DNA of 64,000 bases, from positions 4,650,001 through 4,714,000 of the forward strand of contig NZ_CP053928.1 of assembly GCF_014108865.1 (NCBI RefSeq), read 5' to 3'. A model generated the notes under the pieces. That model searched no databases and was not told the DNA's origin. It saw nothing but the letters and a program-made list of their open reading frames with translations. The first letter of the stretch is position 1. Every line of letters begins with the position of its first letter. This DNA comes from Nocardioides sp. WS12. GTDB lineage: Bacteria > Actinomycetota > Actinomycetes > Propionibacteriales > Nocardioidaceae. Position numbers and translations under genes: made by a program. Positions 1 through 8,053 of the stretch are shown here, piece after piece.

Positions 1-399
1 ACCGGATCGGGAGCGGGTGCGGAGTCCGGCTCGATCGGGCTCGGCTTCGCGATCCCGATCGACGAGGTGCTGCCGATCATCGAGCAGTTGCGCAGCGGGG
101 AGACCCCGACGCACGCGCGACTCGGGATCCAGGTCTCCAACGCGGCCGGCACCGCCGGCTCCAGCGACACCACCGTGTCGGGCGCGAAGATCGAGGAGAC
201 GGAGAAGGGCTCAGCCGCCTCCGACGCCGGCCTCAAGGCGGGCGACGTGATCACGGCGATCGATGATCGCCGGATCGAGGACAGTGACGGCCTGATCGCG
301 ACCGTGCGCTCCTACCGCCCCGGTGACACCGTGAAGGTGACGTACCTGCGGGGCGGCAAGGAGAGCACAACCGACCTGAAGCTCGCGTCGGACGGCTAG
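1..399 (+). CDS. HtrA/DegP-type serine protease, C-terminal part (5' truncated by window)
   Basis: Reading frame 1 is open from the first base to a TAG at 397-399 and gives 132 residues. The first part (GLGFAIPIDEVLPII) matches the end of a trypsin-like domain of HtrA proteases. The rest is a PDZ domain with the usual GLKAGDVITAIDDRRI segment, which binds C-terminal peptide ends. The catalytic triad would lie upstream, outside the window. In the family these are envelope-associated quality-control proteases, often membrane-anchored in Actinobacteria; location cannot be judged here. The next gene is convergent, 11 bp away. Confidence 0.85.
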   Translation, partial: TGSGAGAESGSIGLGFAIPIDEVLPIIEQLRSGETPTHARLGIQVSNAAGTAGSSDTTVSGAKIEETEKGSAASDAGLKAGDVITAIDDRRIEDSDGLIATVRSYRPGDTVKVTYLRGGKESTTDLKLASDG

Positions 400-410
400 A
401 AAGCCAGGGC

Positions 411-593
411 TCAGGAGCCGCCGCCACCGGCCTTGCGGCGGTGCATCTTCGGAGCGCCACCGACGACTTCGGAGCCGTGGGCCTTCTCCTTGCCGGGGAC
501 TTCCTCGGTCAGGCTCTTGCCCTTGTTGTTCTTGCGGTCGAGGGCCTCGCGCATCTTGGCCTTGAGGTCGTCGTTCGCGTTGCTGGCAGCCAT
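411..593 (-). CDS. DUF5302-type small protein
   Basis: A 60-residue, highly charged protein beginning MAASNANDDLKAKMREALDRK, with a Lys/Arg-rich middle and a glycine tail (GGGGS). This pattern resembles the short actinobacterial DUF5302 family of unknown function. The ATG at 593 was chosen because a purine-rich AGGAAGG stands about 8 nt upstream; a longer frame to 965 has no such support and overlaps the neighbouring acetyltransferase. No membrane segment or signal peptide. Function unknown; the family call rests on overall pattern. Confidence 0.6.
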   Translation of the reverse strand: MAASNANDDLKAKMREALDRKNNKGKSLTEEVPGKEKAHGSEVVGGAPKMHRRKAGGGGS

Positions 594-658
594 GGGGGCA
601 TTTCCTTCCTTCGTGCGGACGGTGACGGTTCCACCGTAGTCGCACAACGGGGAACCGA

Positions 659-1687
659 TCAGGTCAGTTTCTTCTGGAACTCGCCGCTGCGGGCTCCGCA
701 CACGAAGCCCAGGCGCTCGTTGATCGCGATCATGTGGTCGTTGACCCCGGCGTTCCAGGTGACGGTACGACGACCCGACACGTCGGCGCCGTCCTGGAGA
801 GCGCGGTGATTGGCCACCTTCACGGCCAGTCCCAGCCGGTGGCCGCGGTGCTCGCGGTGGACGAGGGTGCCCCACTGGAAGAGGAACGGGTTGTCGGGGT
901 GGGTCTCGGCCACCTGCGTGTAGGCCACGACCGTGCCGGTGTTGTCGAGCGCCACCGTGTGCCACATCGTGCGGCCCTGAGCGGCCTGGTTGGCCTCGGA
1001 CTCCCGGAAGGCCGGTACGTCGACGGCCTCGTTCTCGTGCTCCCCCGTGCCCGCCGGCGCCTCGGTCGCGAGCGTCGAGGAGAGCTCGAGCCAGCTGACC
1101 ACGAGGTCGTCCGGAATCGGCCCGGACCAGGTCCGGATCTCGTAGTCGCGGTGGTACGGCGCGGCCTCGTCCGCGAGTTCCTGCAGCAGGTTCTCAGGCA
1201 TCGGGAGGCTGAGCTCGCGCTGGATCTCGCCGAGCGTGAACGTGTAGCCGTGGGCCCGGGCGAACTCGGCGCCCGAGGTTCCGGCACCGTCCTCGGGTGC
1301 GTCATAGGGCCACGGCGGCAACGCATCGAGCTTCGTGCGGCCGCCAGCCAGGGCGATCGCCTCGAGATGGGTGAGCATCGCGCTGCCCAGCCCGCGTCGT
1401 CGTACCTCGGGACGGACGCCGACGTGCAACTCCGCGTTGTCGAGGTTGTCCTTCAACGGCAGCGCCATCCGGGCGACCGCGACGACTTCGCCGTCGAGGG
1501 TGCCGCTGAAGAGCCGGAACTGCCGCAGCCCGCTGGCGTCACCGACGATCGGGAGCAGCTCTTCGTAGGCCCAGTACGTCGCGTGGTCGCCGACGTCGTG
1601 ACGCTCCGCGGCGATCGCCGTGTCGACCCAGGCAGCGACTCCTGCCTCGTCGCCGCGTTCGAGTTCGCTGATCTCCAGCTGGCTCAT
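659..1687 (-). CDS. GNAT family N-acetyltransferase, two tandem domains
   Basis: 342 residues with two GNAT-like halves. The first has the acetyl-CoA binding pattern RPEVRRRGLGSAML near residues 95-110; the second has a related block (HREHRGHRLGLAVKVANHRA) near residue 285. Tandem GNAT proteins of this size occur widely in Actinobacteria (mycothiol synthase is one example), but the substrate cannot be read from sequence. The start at 1687 gives an ATGA overlap with the stop of the upstream ABC-F gene, so the two are probably translationally coupled. A start 10 codons further upstream is possible but would lie deeper inside the ABC-F gene. Confidence 0.85.
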   Translation of the reverse strand: MSQLEISELERGDEAGVAAWVDTAIAAERHDVGDHATYWAYEELLPIVGDASGLRQFRLFSGTLDGEVVAVARMALPLKDNLDNAELHVGVRPEVRRRGLGSAMLTHLEAIALAGGRTKLDALPPWPYDAPEDGAGTSGAEFARAHGYTFTLGEIQRELSLPMPENLLQELADEAAPYHRDYEIRTWSGPIPDDLVVSWLELSSTLATEAPAGTGEHENEAVDVPAFRESEANQAAQGRTMWHTVALDNTGTVVAYTQVAETHPDNPFLFQWGTLVHREHRGHRLGLAVKVANHRALQDGADVSGRRTVTWNAGVNDHMIAINERLGFVCGARSGEFQKKLT

Positions 1688-3399
1688 CGCGTCCGCACCA
1701 CCCTCGCCTCGTCCCACACCGGGTCATTCGATTCGTAGACCGAGCCGTCGGACCCGAACACGCAGAACCGGTCGAAGCCGCGGGCGAACCAGCGGTCGTG
1801 GGTCACCGCGACAACCGTCCCGTCGAAGGCCGCAAGGCCCTCTTCCAGCGCCTCGGCCGACTGGACATCGAGGTTGTCGGTCGGCTCGTCGAGCAGCAGC
1901 AAGGTCGCGCCGGACAGTTCGAGCAACAGGATCTGGAACCGCGCCTGCTGGCCACCGGACAGCGACTCGAACTTCTGCTCCGAGCTCGCCGCGAGTTCGT
2001 AGCGATCGAGTACCCGTGCCGCCTGTTCGCGGCCCATGCCCTTACGCCCGTTCGGCGATCCGTCGCCCCGATGCAGGATCTCCAGCAGCGTCCGGCCGGT
2101 CAGTTCGGGGTGTTCGTGGGTCTGCACGAACCAGCCGGGCCGCACCCGCGCGCCGAGCCGGGCACGGCCGGTGTGGGGCACGGGGACGATCTCGGCGTCG
2201 CCGACGGGCTGGTGCTCGATGTCGGGGTCGCTCCCGCCCGCGGCGAGCAGCCGCAGGAAGTGGGACTTGCCGGAGCCGTTCGATCCGAGCACGGCCAACC
2301 GGTCGCCGTACCAGACCTCGAGGTCGAAGGGCTTCATCAAACCGGTGAGCTCGACGTCCTCGCAGACGATGGCGCGCTTGCCGGTGCGGGCTCCGGAGAG
2401 GCGCATCGTGACCTGCTGCTCGCGGGGCTGCTCGGTCGGCGGGCCCGCCTCCTGGAACTTGCGGAGCCGGGTCTGTGCCGCCCGGTACTGCGACGACATG
2501 CCGTCGTTGTACTCCGACTTGATCTTCAGCCGCAGCACCAGCGCCTTGAGCTTCGCCTCCTCCTCGTCCCAACGACGGCGGAGCTCGGCGAAGCGGGCGA
2601 AGCGGTCCTGCCGCGCCTCGTGGTACGACGTGAAGGTGCCCGCGTGCGTCCAGGTGCTGTTGCCGCCGCCACCCGCCCCGAGCTCCACCGTGACGACGTG
2701 GGTGGCGGTGTTGGCGAGCAGTTCGCGGTCGTGGCTGATGAAGAGAATCGTCTTGTCCGATGCGGCAATTCGCTGCTCGAGCCAGATCTTGCCGGGCACG
2801 TCGAGGAAGTTGTCAGGCTCGTCGAGGAGCAGCACTTCTTCGGGGCCGGCGAGGAGGTACTCCAGCACCAGTCGCTTCTGCTCGCCGCCCGACAGGGTGC
2901 GGAGCTCGCGGTACTTCGCGCGGTCGTACGGCAGCGCCAGCGCCTTGACCGTGCAGACGTCCCACAGCACCTCGACGTCGTACCCGCCGGCGTCGGCGTA
3001 CTCCGACAACGCCGTGGCGTAGGCGATCTGGGTCTTCTCGTCGTCGGTGTCCATGAGCGCTAGCTCCCACCGATCGACCTCGGCCTGCGCGCGACGGACG
3101 CGTTCGGGAGCGAGGCTGAGCAGCAGGTCGCCGACGGTCGGTGATCCCTCGTTGATCGAGCTTGTCGAGATCCGGTCGACCATCTGGCGCATCACGCCGA
3201 GCCCACCGGAGCGCGTAACGACACCAGCGTGCGGCGACAGATCCCCCGTGATGATCCGGAACAACGTGGTCTTGCCCGCGCCATTCGCGCCGACGAGCGC
3301 GACCTTGGCGCCCTCACCCACCCGGAACGCGACATCGTCGAGAAGGACCCGCCCGTCAGGCAGTTCGTACCGGAGACCTGCAACCTCTACGTGACCCAC
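1684..3399 (-). CDS. ABC-F family ATP-binding protein
   Basis: 571 residues with two ATP-binding cassettes and no membrane segments, the ABC-F layout. Cassette 1 has Walker A GANGAGKTT (about 37-45), signature LSGGEQKR (about 169) and Walker B LLLDEPDNFLD. Cassette 2 has GSNGSGKSH (about 371), LSGGQQAR (about 478) and LLLDEPTDNLD. ABC-F proteins act on the ribosome, as translation factors or in antibiotic resistance; which applies is not evident. A charged, probably coiled linker (RRRWDEEEAKLKALVLRLK) joins the cassettes. The start codon is GTG. It is followed by, and overlaps, the acetyltransferase gene. Confidence 0.9.
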   Translation of the reverse strand: MGHVEVAGLRYELPDGRVLLDDVAFRVGEGAKVALVGANGAGKTTLFRIITGDLSPHAGVVTRSGGLGVMRQMVDRISTSSINEGSPTVGDLLLSLAPERVRRAQAEVDRWELALMDTDDEKTQIAYATALSEYADAGGYDVEVLWDVCTVKALALPYDRAKYRELRTLSGGEQKRLVLEYLLAGPEEVLLLDEPDNFLDVPGKIWLEQRIAASDKTILFISHDRELLANTATHVVTVELGAGGGGNSTWTHAGTFTSYHEARQDRFARFAELRRRWDEEEAKLKALVLRLKIKSEYNDGMSSQYRAAQTRLRKFQEAGPPTEQPREQQVTMRLSGARTGKRAIVCEDVELTGLMKPFDLEVWYGDRLAVLGSNGSGKSHFLRLLAAGGSDPDIEHQPVGDAEIVPVPHTGRARLGARVRPGWFVQTHEHPELTGRTLLEILHRGDGSPNGRKGMGREQAARVLDRYELAASSEQKFESLSGGQQARFQILLLELSGATLLLLDEPTDNLDVQSAEALEEGLAAFDGTVVAVTHDRWFARGFDRFCVFGSDGSVYESNDPVWDEARVVRTR

Positions 3400-3511
3400 A
3401 AGATGCGATTGTCCGGCATCGGGTCGCTGGGTGCGAACGGGTTACGGCGTCGGGTGGCTGAGGAGGTCGCGCAGCGACCGTAACCCAGTGGTCGAGGTGC
3501 GAGCGGGCACC

Positions 3512-3616
3512 AGTTCGTCGAGTAGTGGCGAGCGCCAGGCCGCGCAAGTTCGTCGAGTAGCGGCGAGCGCCAGGCCGCGCAAGTTCGTCGAGTAGCGGGG
3601 AGCGCCAGCGAGCCGC
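3512..3616. repeat. Three head-to-tail 35-bp repeats
   Basis: Copies start at 3512, 3547 and 3582, each opening with AGTTCGTCGAGTAG followed by a GGCGAGCGCCAG-like part. Copies 1 and 2 differ at one base; copy 3 diverges in its last third (GCGAGCCGCG instead of GCCGCGC). There are no unique spacers between copies, so this is not a CRISPR array. Confidence 0.85.
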
Positions 3617-3632
3617 GTATCGAGACGCCGCC

Positions 3633-3733
3633 CCGGTGGTTGAGGTGCGAGCGAAATCTGGCGAGCCCGGTGGTTGAGGTGCGAGCGAAGCGAGCCCGGT
3701 GGTTGAGGTGCGAGCGAAGCGAGCCTCGAAACC
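3633..3733. repeat. Tandem ~29-bp intergenic repeats (GGTTGAGGTGCGAGC type)
   Basis: Copies start at 3633, 3667 and 3696 and read CCGGTGGTTGAGGTGCGAGC then GAAGCGAGCC. The last two are identical with a 29-bp step; the first has a small insertion (AAATCTG). The array ends in TCGAAACC, which is nearly the reverse complement of the GGTTGAGG opening, so a full unit is imperfectly palindromic. A degenerate half copy lies at about 3485-3506. Confidence 0.8.
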
Positions 3734-3828
3734 CCCGGCCCTGACCATCAACTCTCCACAGGCTTGGTGGGGACTTTGCCCTGTCCACAGGCGGGTTTCC
3801 GCCGCTTCGTCATGTCGGAGGTCGGTGA

Positions 3829-3834
3829 TCTAAT
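3829..3834 (+). promoter_or_regulatory. Probable -10 box (TCTAAT) for a leaderless DUF222/HNH transcript
   Basis: TCTAAT differs from TATAAT at one base and ends 6 nt before the ATG at 3841, which puts the transcription start on or next to the start codon. No Shine-Dalgarno is present and no convincing -35 is seen. Confidence 0.5.
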
Positions 3835-3840
3835 ACATGT

Positions 3841-5160
3841 ATGGATCTCGGAACCGACACCCGCTCTGATCGGGCCTTGCTGTCCGACCTCAGCAACGGC
3901 GTCAAGTCCCGCCAGGCTGCGCTGGTCAAGGAATGGGTCGACATCGCGACCTGGGCTAGGCGCAACATCGTCACCAGCCCCGAGCATGCCGCGACCATCG
4001 TCGACGGGATCATCGACACCGGTGTCCCGATCGCGGGCGCCGGTGCACCGCTGGTGTCAGAGTTCAACCTGATGGAACTCATCGCCGTCCTCGGCAGGTC
4101 CCCTGATGGTGGACGTGGGTACGTCGGCCGGGTCATCGAGTGCGCCTGGCGCCTCCCCGGCATCTACACCTCGGTCGTTGAGGGCAGGTTGGAGCCGTGG
4201 CGGGCCGAACGCATCGCCGACCTCACCCACTCGTTGAACGCCGAAGCGGCTGCGTTCGTCGACCGCCAGCTCGCTGCCGTCGGCGGCGTCGGCTGGGCAC
4301 AGCTCGAACGCCTCGTCACCGAAGCGATGATCCGGTTCGACCCCGAACGCGCCGAAGCCGAGCGCCAGGCCGCCGCCGATGCCCGCCGGGTCGATGTCGG
4401 TGAGGTCGACGCGAACGGGCAGGTCGAGTCGCACTCGGTTCTGGACGCCGCGGATGCTCATGACTTCGACCTCGCGTTGTCGCGTCGAGCCAAGATCCGC
4501 GGGCAGCTCGGTGACACCGACTCCTTCGACGTCCGCCGCTCCAAGTCCGTTGGCGACCTGGCCCGCCAGGACCTGTCCCTGGACCTGCTGTTCACCGACG
4601 AGGAAACCGGTGAAGTCGTGGCCCAGTCACCCGGCCGCAAGGTCGAGCTGAGCGTCCACATCACCGACACCACCCTCACCTCTGACGATGAGGACAACCC
4701 GTTCGTGAACCCCGTCGGGCGCTGGGACGAGGGCCGGGCACCGATCTCCACTCAGCAGATCAAGGAATGGCTCCGCGCCCGCGACACCACCGTGATCGTG
4801 CGACCGGTCATCGATCTGGCTGATTGTGTCCCGGTCGATTCCTACGAGATCCCCGACCGCATCCGCCGCAGGGTCGAGCTCCGCGACCACCAATGTCGGT
4901 TCCCCGGTTGCCCGCACCGGGCGTCCCGGTGCGATCTGGACCATGCGCAACCGCACGGTCAGGGCGGTGCGACGTGTCCGTGCAACCTGGTCCCGCTGTG
5001 CCGACGACATCACCGCGCCAAAACCCACAGCAGGTGGCGCTACACGATCGTCCTACCCGGCCACTACCTGTGGACCAGCCCGCATGGCCGACACTTCCTT
5101 GTCGGCCCCGACGGCACCCGCGCCCTCGACCCGCCCCGGTCACCCGACCCCGCCGAATAG
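3841..5160 (+). CDS. DUF222 and HNH endonuclease domain protein
   Basis: 439 residues. The N-terminal two thirds matches the DUF222 pattern common in multicopy actinobacterial proteins. The C-terminal part is an HNH nuclease fold: RDHQCRFPGCPHRASRCDLDH (residues about 345-366) followed by NLVPLCRRHHRAK (about 382-393), giving the Cys pairs and the D-H, N and H-H residues of the motif. These proteins are presumed nucleases; some lie near mobile DNA, and here the upstream repeat arrays fit that. Expression is probably leaderless from TCTAAT. Biological role unknown. Confidence 0.88.
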   Translation: MDLGTDTRSDRALLSDLSNGVKSRQAALVKEWVDIATWARRNIVTSPEHAATIVDGIIDTGVPIAGAGAPLVSEFNLMELIAVLGRSPDGGRGYVGRVIECAWRLPGIYTSVVEGRLEPWRAERIADLTHSLNAEAAAFVDRQLAAVGGVGWAQLERLVTEAMIRFDPERAEAERQAAADARRVDVGEVDANGQVESHSVLDAADAHDFDLALSRRAKIRGQLGDTDSFDVRRSKSVGDLARQDLSLDLLFTDEETGEVVAQSPGRKVELSVHITDTTLTSDDEDNPFVNPVGRWDEGRAPISTQQIKEWLRARDTTVIVRPVIDLADCVPVDSYEIPDRIRRRVELRDHQCRFPGCPHRASRCDLDHAQPHGQGGATCPCNLVPLCRRHHRAKTHSRWRYTIVLPGHYLWTSPHGRHFLVGPDGTRALDPPRSPDPAE

Positions 5161-5311
5161 CTTCCCCGCCCCGCACCCCGCCCACCAGCGGGGCCAGCGG
5201 CATGCCCGGGACAAGTCAGTAGTGAGACAGCGGACCCGCACGCACATGCCGATGTCCGGGGCGTTCGCGTGGCTCAGCACCGCAACGTACTAGGCACGGA
5301 ATAGTGCACTC

Positions 5312-5794
5312 ATGATCGACCGGCGCACCCTTCGACGTATGTTCCTTTCGGCGTTCGACGCCGAAGGCTTGAAGTACGCGAACGGTGGTTGTCAGCTCGT
5401 CCACAAGGACCTCAAATGGTCGATTTCAATCGTGGTCGACGGGAGCGGAAAACGAGCCCCCTACCGGCTGATTCTGGGCGCGTCACTTCCTCAACTTGGG
5501 GACCTCGCGCCCCGCAATGCTGAGGACTGCTACCTATTCCTGCCCTTGCCTTATGGCGACGGAGAGGACGAAACGGAAGGGGCCATCCCCTTCATCCCGG
5601 ACGCGGCGTTTCCGGACTGGGCTGGTGAGAATGAAGTCCGAGCAGCGGCGATCGCCAGATGCGTCGCCCAAGTGATCCGCTACGCCCAGGGGGTCGATTC
5701 ATCCGATGCCCTGCGAGCACGCTACGTCGCTGGCGACTACAACGGCGCGTTCATCATCGCGCCGATGCGTTCACTGCTGGACGTCGGTAGCTGA
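5312..5794 (+). CDS. Hypothetical protein, 160 aa
   Basis: I do not recognise this family. It is a soluble, acidic protein with no signal peptide or membrane segment. The N-terminus (RRTLRRMFLSAFDAEGLKY) is basic, and the centre holds aromatic and acidic stretches (CYLFLPLPYGDGEDETEG). The ATG at 5312 follows AATAGT by 6 nt, which suggests leaderless expression. It opens a run of four unrelated orphan genes downstream of the HNH gene, with rarer codons (for example CTA, TTG, AGA) than neighbouring core genes, hinting at recent acquisition. Its size would suit an immunity or accessory protein, but nothing proves this. Confidence 0.6.
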   Translation: MIDRRTLRRMFLSAFDAEGLKYANGGCQLVHKDLKWSISIVVDGSGKRAPYRLILGASLPQLGDLAPRNAEDCYLFLPLPYGDGEDETEGAIPFIPDAAFPDWAGENEVRAAAIARCVAQVIRYAQGVDSSDALRARYVAGDYNGAFIIAPMRSLLDVGS

Positions 5795-5869
5795 TCCGCG
5801 CTGTCATGCCGCCGAGCGCGCGGCCGTGCCGAGGAGCGCGCATTCGGCCGAAGCGGCAGACTGCAAGTT

Positions 5870-6304
5870 GTGGACTCCCAACGTTGGTCCGATCTGGTGT
5901 CGGAGATGTACTGCCTCGTGCGGGAGCAAGCCTTCCTGCACGAGGTGACCCATCAAGTCACCGACCTTCACGGTGACGGGCGCGACGTCGTGCACGGCCC
6001 TTGGCTGCCACGCGAGTGCCAGGCCGCCCTGACGCCTTGGCACCGAGCGGGCTGGATCGACCTAATCGCTGATGCAGACCCTCCTGTCGCCCTCTCCGGC
6101 GCCGCGTGGCGCGCAGGTGCGACTCAGAACGACTCCTACCTAGTCCTGGCGGCAACAGACGCGAGCGCCCTCCTACGCGAACCCTCGCGCTGGAGCGCCC
6201 ACACCGCCGACGGGCACGTCATGTTGTGCCTCAGTGACGAGGGAGACCGCCACGACTACCCCGAGTGGCTGGCACTCGCGGAGCAAGGCGCGTCTGCAGT
6301 CTAG
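5870..6304 (+). CDS. Hypothetical protein, 144 aa
   Basis: Unrecognised soluble protein starting at a GTG (MDSQRWSDLVSEMYCLVREQ). It is rich in Trp and His and has no transmembrane or secretion signal. The middle (PWHRAGWIDLIADADPPVALSG) and the end (GDRHDYPEWLALAEQGASAV) show no catalytic motif I can name. No clear Shine-Dalgarno. It lies 75 bp after the previous orphan gene on the same strand. A real gene is likely because the frame uses G+C-rich third positions through its length; function unknown. Confidence 0.55.
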   Translation: MDSQRWSDLVSEMYCLVREQAFLHEVTHQVTDLHGDGRDVVHGPWLPRECQAALTPWHRAGWIDLIADADPPVALSGAAWRAGATQNDSYLVLAATDASALLREPSRWSAHTADGHVMLCLSDEGDRHDYPEWLALAEQGASAV

Positions 6305-6411
6305 GAAGCGTCGGACGTTGCCGCAGCGAGGCGAACGGCCCGCACATTCCGCTGTCGGGACGGTGCGAAACCCCCGTGATGCGAACACGGTTGGAGCGCA
6401 TTCAGACAACC

Positions 6412-6417
6412 TATGAT
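6412..6417 (+). promoter_or_regulatory. Probable -10 box TATGAT, leaderless
   Basis: TATGAT sits 6 nt before the in-frame GTG at 6424. A TTGGAG at 6391 could serve as a weak -35 with a 15-bp spacer. This box decides the start of the following gene, which could otherwise be extended upstream into the previous one. Confidence 0.5.
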
Positions 6418-6423
6418 GGTCGG

Positions 6424-6897
6424 GTGGCCGACGGTGAAGTGAGCAGCACTGCTCGCTGCGACGAGGACGGTGGTGTCGTGAACACTCCATCGACGGGCGT
6501 GACCGCATCGCGGTGGTTCGGCATCCGCGCCGAATACGAGTACGTCTCTCCATGGCGCAAATTCGCAGTAGCTCTACGCCAGTTCTTCGTTGGCCTCGCC
6601 AGTCTCGGGTTGACCCTCATCGAGTACAACCCGAAGCGCTGGTGCAACGTGATCGTTTACGACCGTCTTGATGGCCGGCCAGTACAGGTGTTCGCACACT
6701 CCCATCTGGGCCCGGCCGATTCTCACGCAGTCAATCTCCTGGAGCGCGCGCGAACCATGGACGTCGTTGACTTCTGTAGAGAACTTCGCATCGCGCCGGA
6801 GAAGGTGCTCGGCGACGGCCTTGAGCCTCCCCAGCAACACCTGATCGATTGGGTAGAGGTCAAGCCTGACGGCTCTCGTACCTCGCGAACGCACTAG
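6424..6897 (+). CDS. Hypothetical protein, 157 aa
   Basis: Unrecognised protein. The GTG at 6424 was chosen over upstream codons because it follows a TATGAT box by 6 nt and avoids overlapping the preceding gene; a GTG at 6478 is an alternative. The centre has one moderately hydrophobic stretch (FAVALRQFFVGLASLGLTLI, about residues 43-62), perhaps a membrane helix or amphipathic segment. It is followed by a soluble part with VNLLERARTMDVVDFCRELR. Third of the orphan genes in this patch. Confidence 0.5.
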   Translation: MADGEVSSTARCDEDGGVVNTPSTGVTASRWFGIRAEYEYVSPWRKFAVALRQFFVGLASLGLTLIEYNPKRWCNVIVYDRLDGRPVQVFAHSHLGPADSHAVNLLERARTMDVVDFCRELRIAPEKVLGDGLEPPQQHLIDWVEVKPDGSRTSRTH

Positions 6898-6992
6898 GGC
6901 TGTCGCCACAACCTCGACGCACTCACATGTCGCTGTCGGGCCGTGCCGACGACAGGTCTTCTGACTGACAGGCCTTCCCAGGCTTCTCCGGG

Positions 6993-7583
6993 ATGAGTAC
7001 CACAACCCTGCTCATTGGACACCGCGACCGCGAGGCTCCACCTATGCAGCCCAAGCGGAGCGGCCCACCGGTCCCGGCCGCTCCCAAACGCAACGCTCCG
7101 CGCCTTCCGACACTGAGCGAGGGCCTGAGCGGTCACCTCGTTCTCGCGGTGCTGGGCGCGGTATTGCTCGTGACCCTCTCGGGTCCGTTGCACCGGGGCC
7201 CAGTCTTGGACTTCGAGGAATGGGTGTGGACGGGGTTGCTTGTGCCGGCGGCCGCGCTGGGTGCGGTGGCGGGGCTTCTTGACGGCGCGCTCACTGCCTC
7301 GTCGGAAGCGGGAACCGCCGGCCGGGTGTTCGCGGTCGTGCTCGACTTCGCGGTTCTGGTGCCGCTGTGGTGGATCGCGGTGTTCATGCTGGGTTGGTCG
7401 GGGCAGATCGAGGGGCAGAGCGCCGACCCGTCCACCGTCGTGGTGCCAATCGTGGGTTGGCTGGCTGGGCCGGCGGTCCTGCACCTTGTTGCCGGAAGGT
7501 TCCGCCGTCATTTGCGAGCGGCAGAGGCTTCGCCGCGTTCGGATCCAGCTCTGCCGTCGTCGACGAGTGACCGCGAGCAGTAG
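6993..7583 (+). CDS. Hypothetical membrane protein, 196 aa
   Basis: A proline-rich, basic N-terminus (about 45 residues) precedes four hydrophobic segments: LVLAVLGAVLLVTLSG, a second around VPAAALGAVAGLL, a third around VLDFAVLVPLWWIAVFML, and a fourth around VVVPIVGWLAGPAVL. The tail is basic and hydrophilic. The third segment recalls RDD-type proteins, but the signature residues are not clear, so I leave it unnamed. An ATG at 7044 (MQPKRSG) is an alternative start. Convergent with the next gene. Confidence 0.6.
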   Translation: MSTTTLLIGHRDREAPPMQPKRSGPPVPAAPKRNAPRLPTLSEGLSGHLVLAVLGAVLLVTLSGPLHRGPVLDFEEWVWTGLLVPAAALGAVAGLLDGALTASSEAGTAGRVFAVVLDFAVLVPLWWIAVFMLGWSGQIEGQSADPSTVVVPIVGWLAGPAVLHLVAGRFRRHLRAAEASPRSDPALPSSTSDREQ

Positions 7584-7619
7584 CGCCCTCACCTGCCGCG
7601 GACAGATCACATCCCGCCA

Positions 7620-7634
7620 CCGGGTCTCACCCGG
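7620..7634. terminator. Short hairpin between convergent genes
   Basis: CCGGGT and ACCCGG pair around a CTC loop. The stem is only 6 bp, has no T-tract, and overlaps the stop codon of the minus-strand gene, so a terminator role is tentative. Confidence 0.3.
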
Positions 7635-8046
7635 GCCGGCTGCGCACCCGCGCGATCAGGTCGGTCGTGGAGATCTCGCCGGTCCGAGGGACGAGGCGGA
7701 GCATCCCGGCATCAACGGCTGCTCCGTACACATCGGCTGCGGCGCTGGGGTCCACGTCGTCGCCGTGGACGACGAGTGCAAGACGGTGCTCCTCGAGGAA
7801 CTCAGGGGTGAGCCGGTTGGGGGCGTCCGGGACGACCTCGTCGACGTACCGACAGGCTTCGATCACCGCTACGCGCTCGGCCAGGGTCATGATCGGTTGG
7901 CGCTTGTAGGCCGCAACTGTTGCGTCCGAGAGGACGCCGACCACCAGTTCGTCGCCCAGCTCGCGGGCGGCGCGCAGCAACGCGACGTGGCCGGCGTGGA
8001 AGAGATCGCCGACCATGTCGACGTACACACGGATGGACTCGGTCAT
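7627..8046 (-). CDS. Cytidylyltransferase-like nucleotidyltransferase
   Basis: 139 residues with the catalytic HxGH motif (HAGH, residues 17-20) and a C-terminal RTGEISTTDLI block, equivalent to the RTxGISTT signature of glycerol-3-phosphate cytidylyltransferase (TagD) and related enzymes. Such enzymes transfer CMP or AMP to an alcohol phosphate. The substrate is not determined: glycerol phosphate, ethanolamine phosphate and sugar phosphate are all possible. It starts 7 bp after the membrane gene next to the sigma factor, so it may be the third gene of that operon. Confidence 0.8.
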   Translation of the reverse strand: MTESIRVYVDMVGDLFHAGHVALLRAARELGDELVVGVLSDATVAAYKRQPIMTLAERVAVIEACRYVDEVVPDAPNRLTPEFLEEHRLALVVHGDDVDPSAAADVYGAAVDAGMLRLVPRTGEISTTDLIARVRSRPG

Positions 8047-8053
8047 CTGCCGC

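Larger units (their letters stand above)
3400..3840. other. 441-bp gene-free region carrying two tandem repeat families
   Basis: This is the only gene-free stretch over 300 bp. It separates the divergent ABC-F and DUF222/HNH genes. It holds a block of 35-bp tandem repeats, then a block of about 29-bp repeats, then a short segment with two CCACAGGC boxes (within 3756-3763 and 3785-3792), and finally the likely promoter of the HNH gene. Frames through it give only low-complexity Arg/Ser-rich shadows, so I see no gene. Confidence 0.7.

Noticed and set aside
3512-3616. Possible CRISPR-like array
   Set aside because: The 35-bp units are directly adjacent, with no spacers, and no cas gene is nearby.
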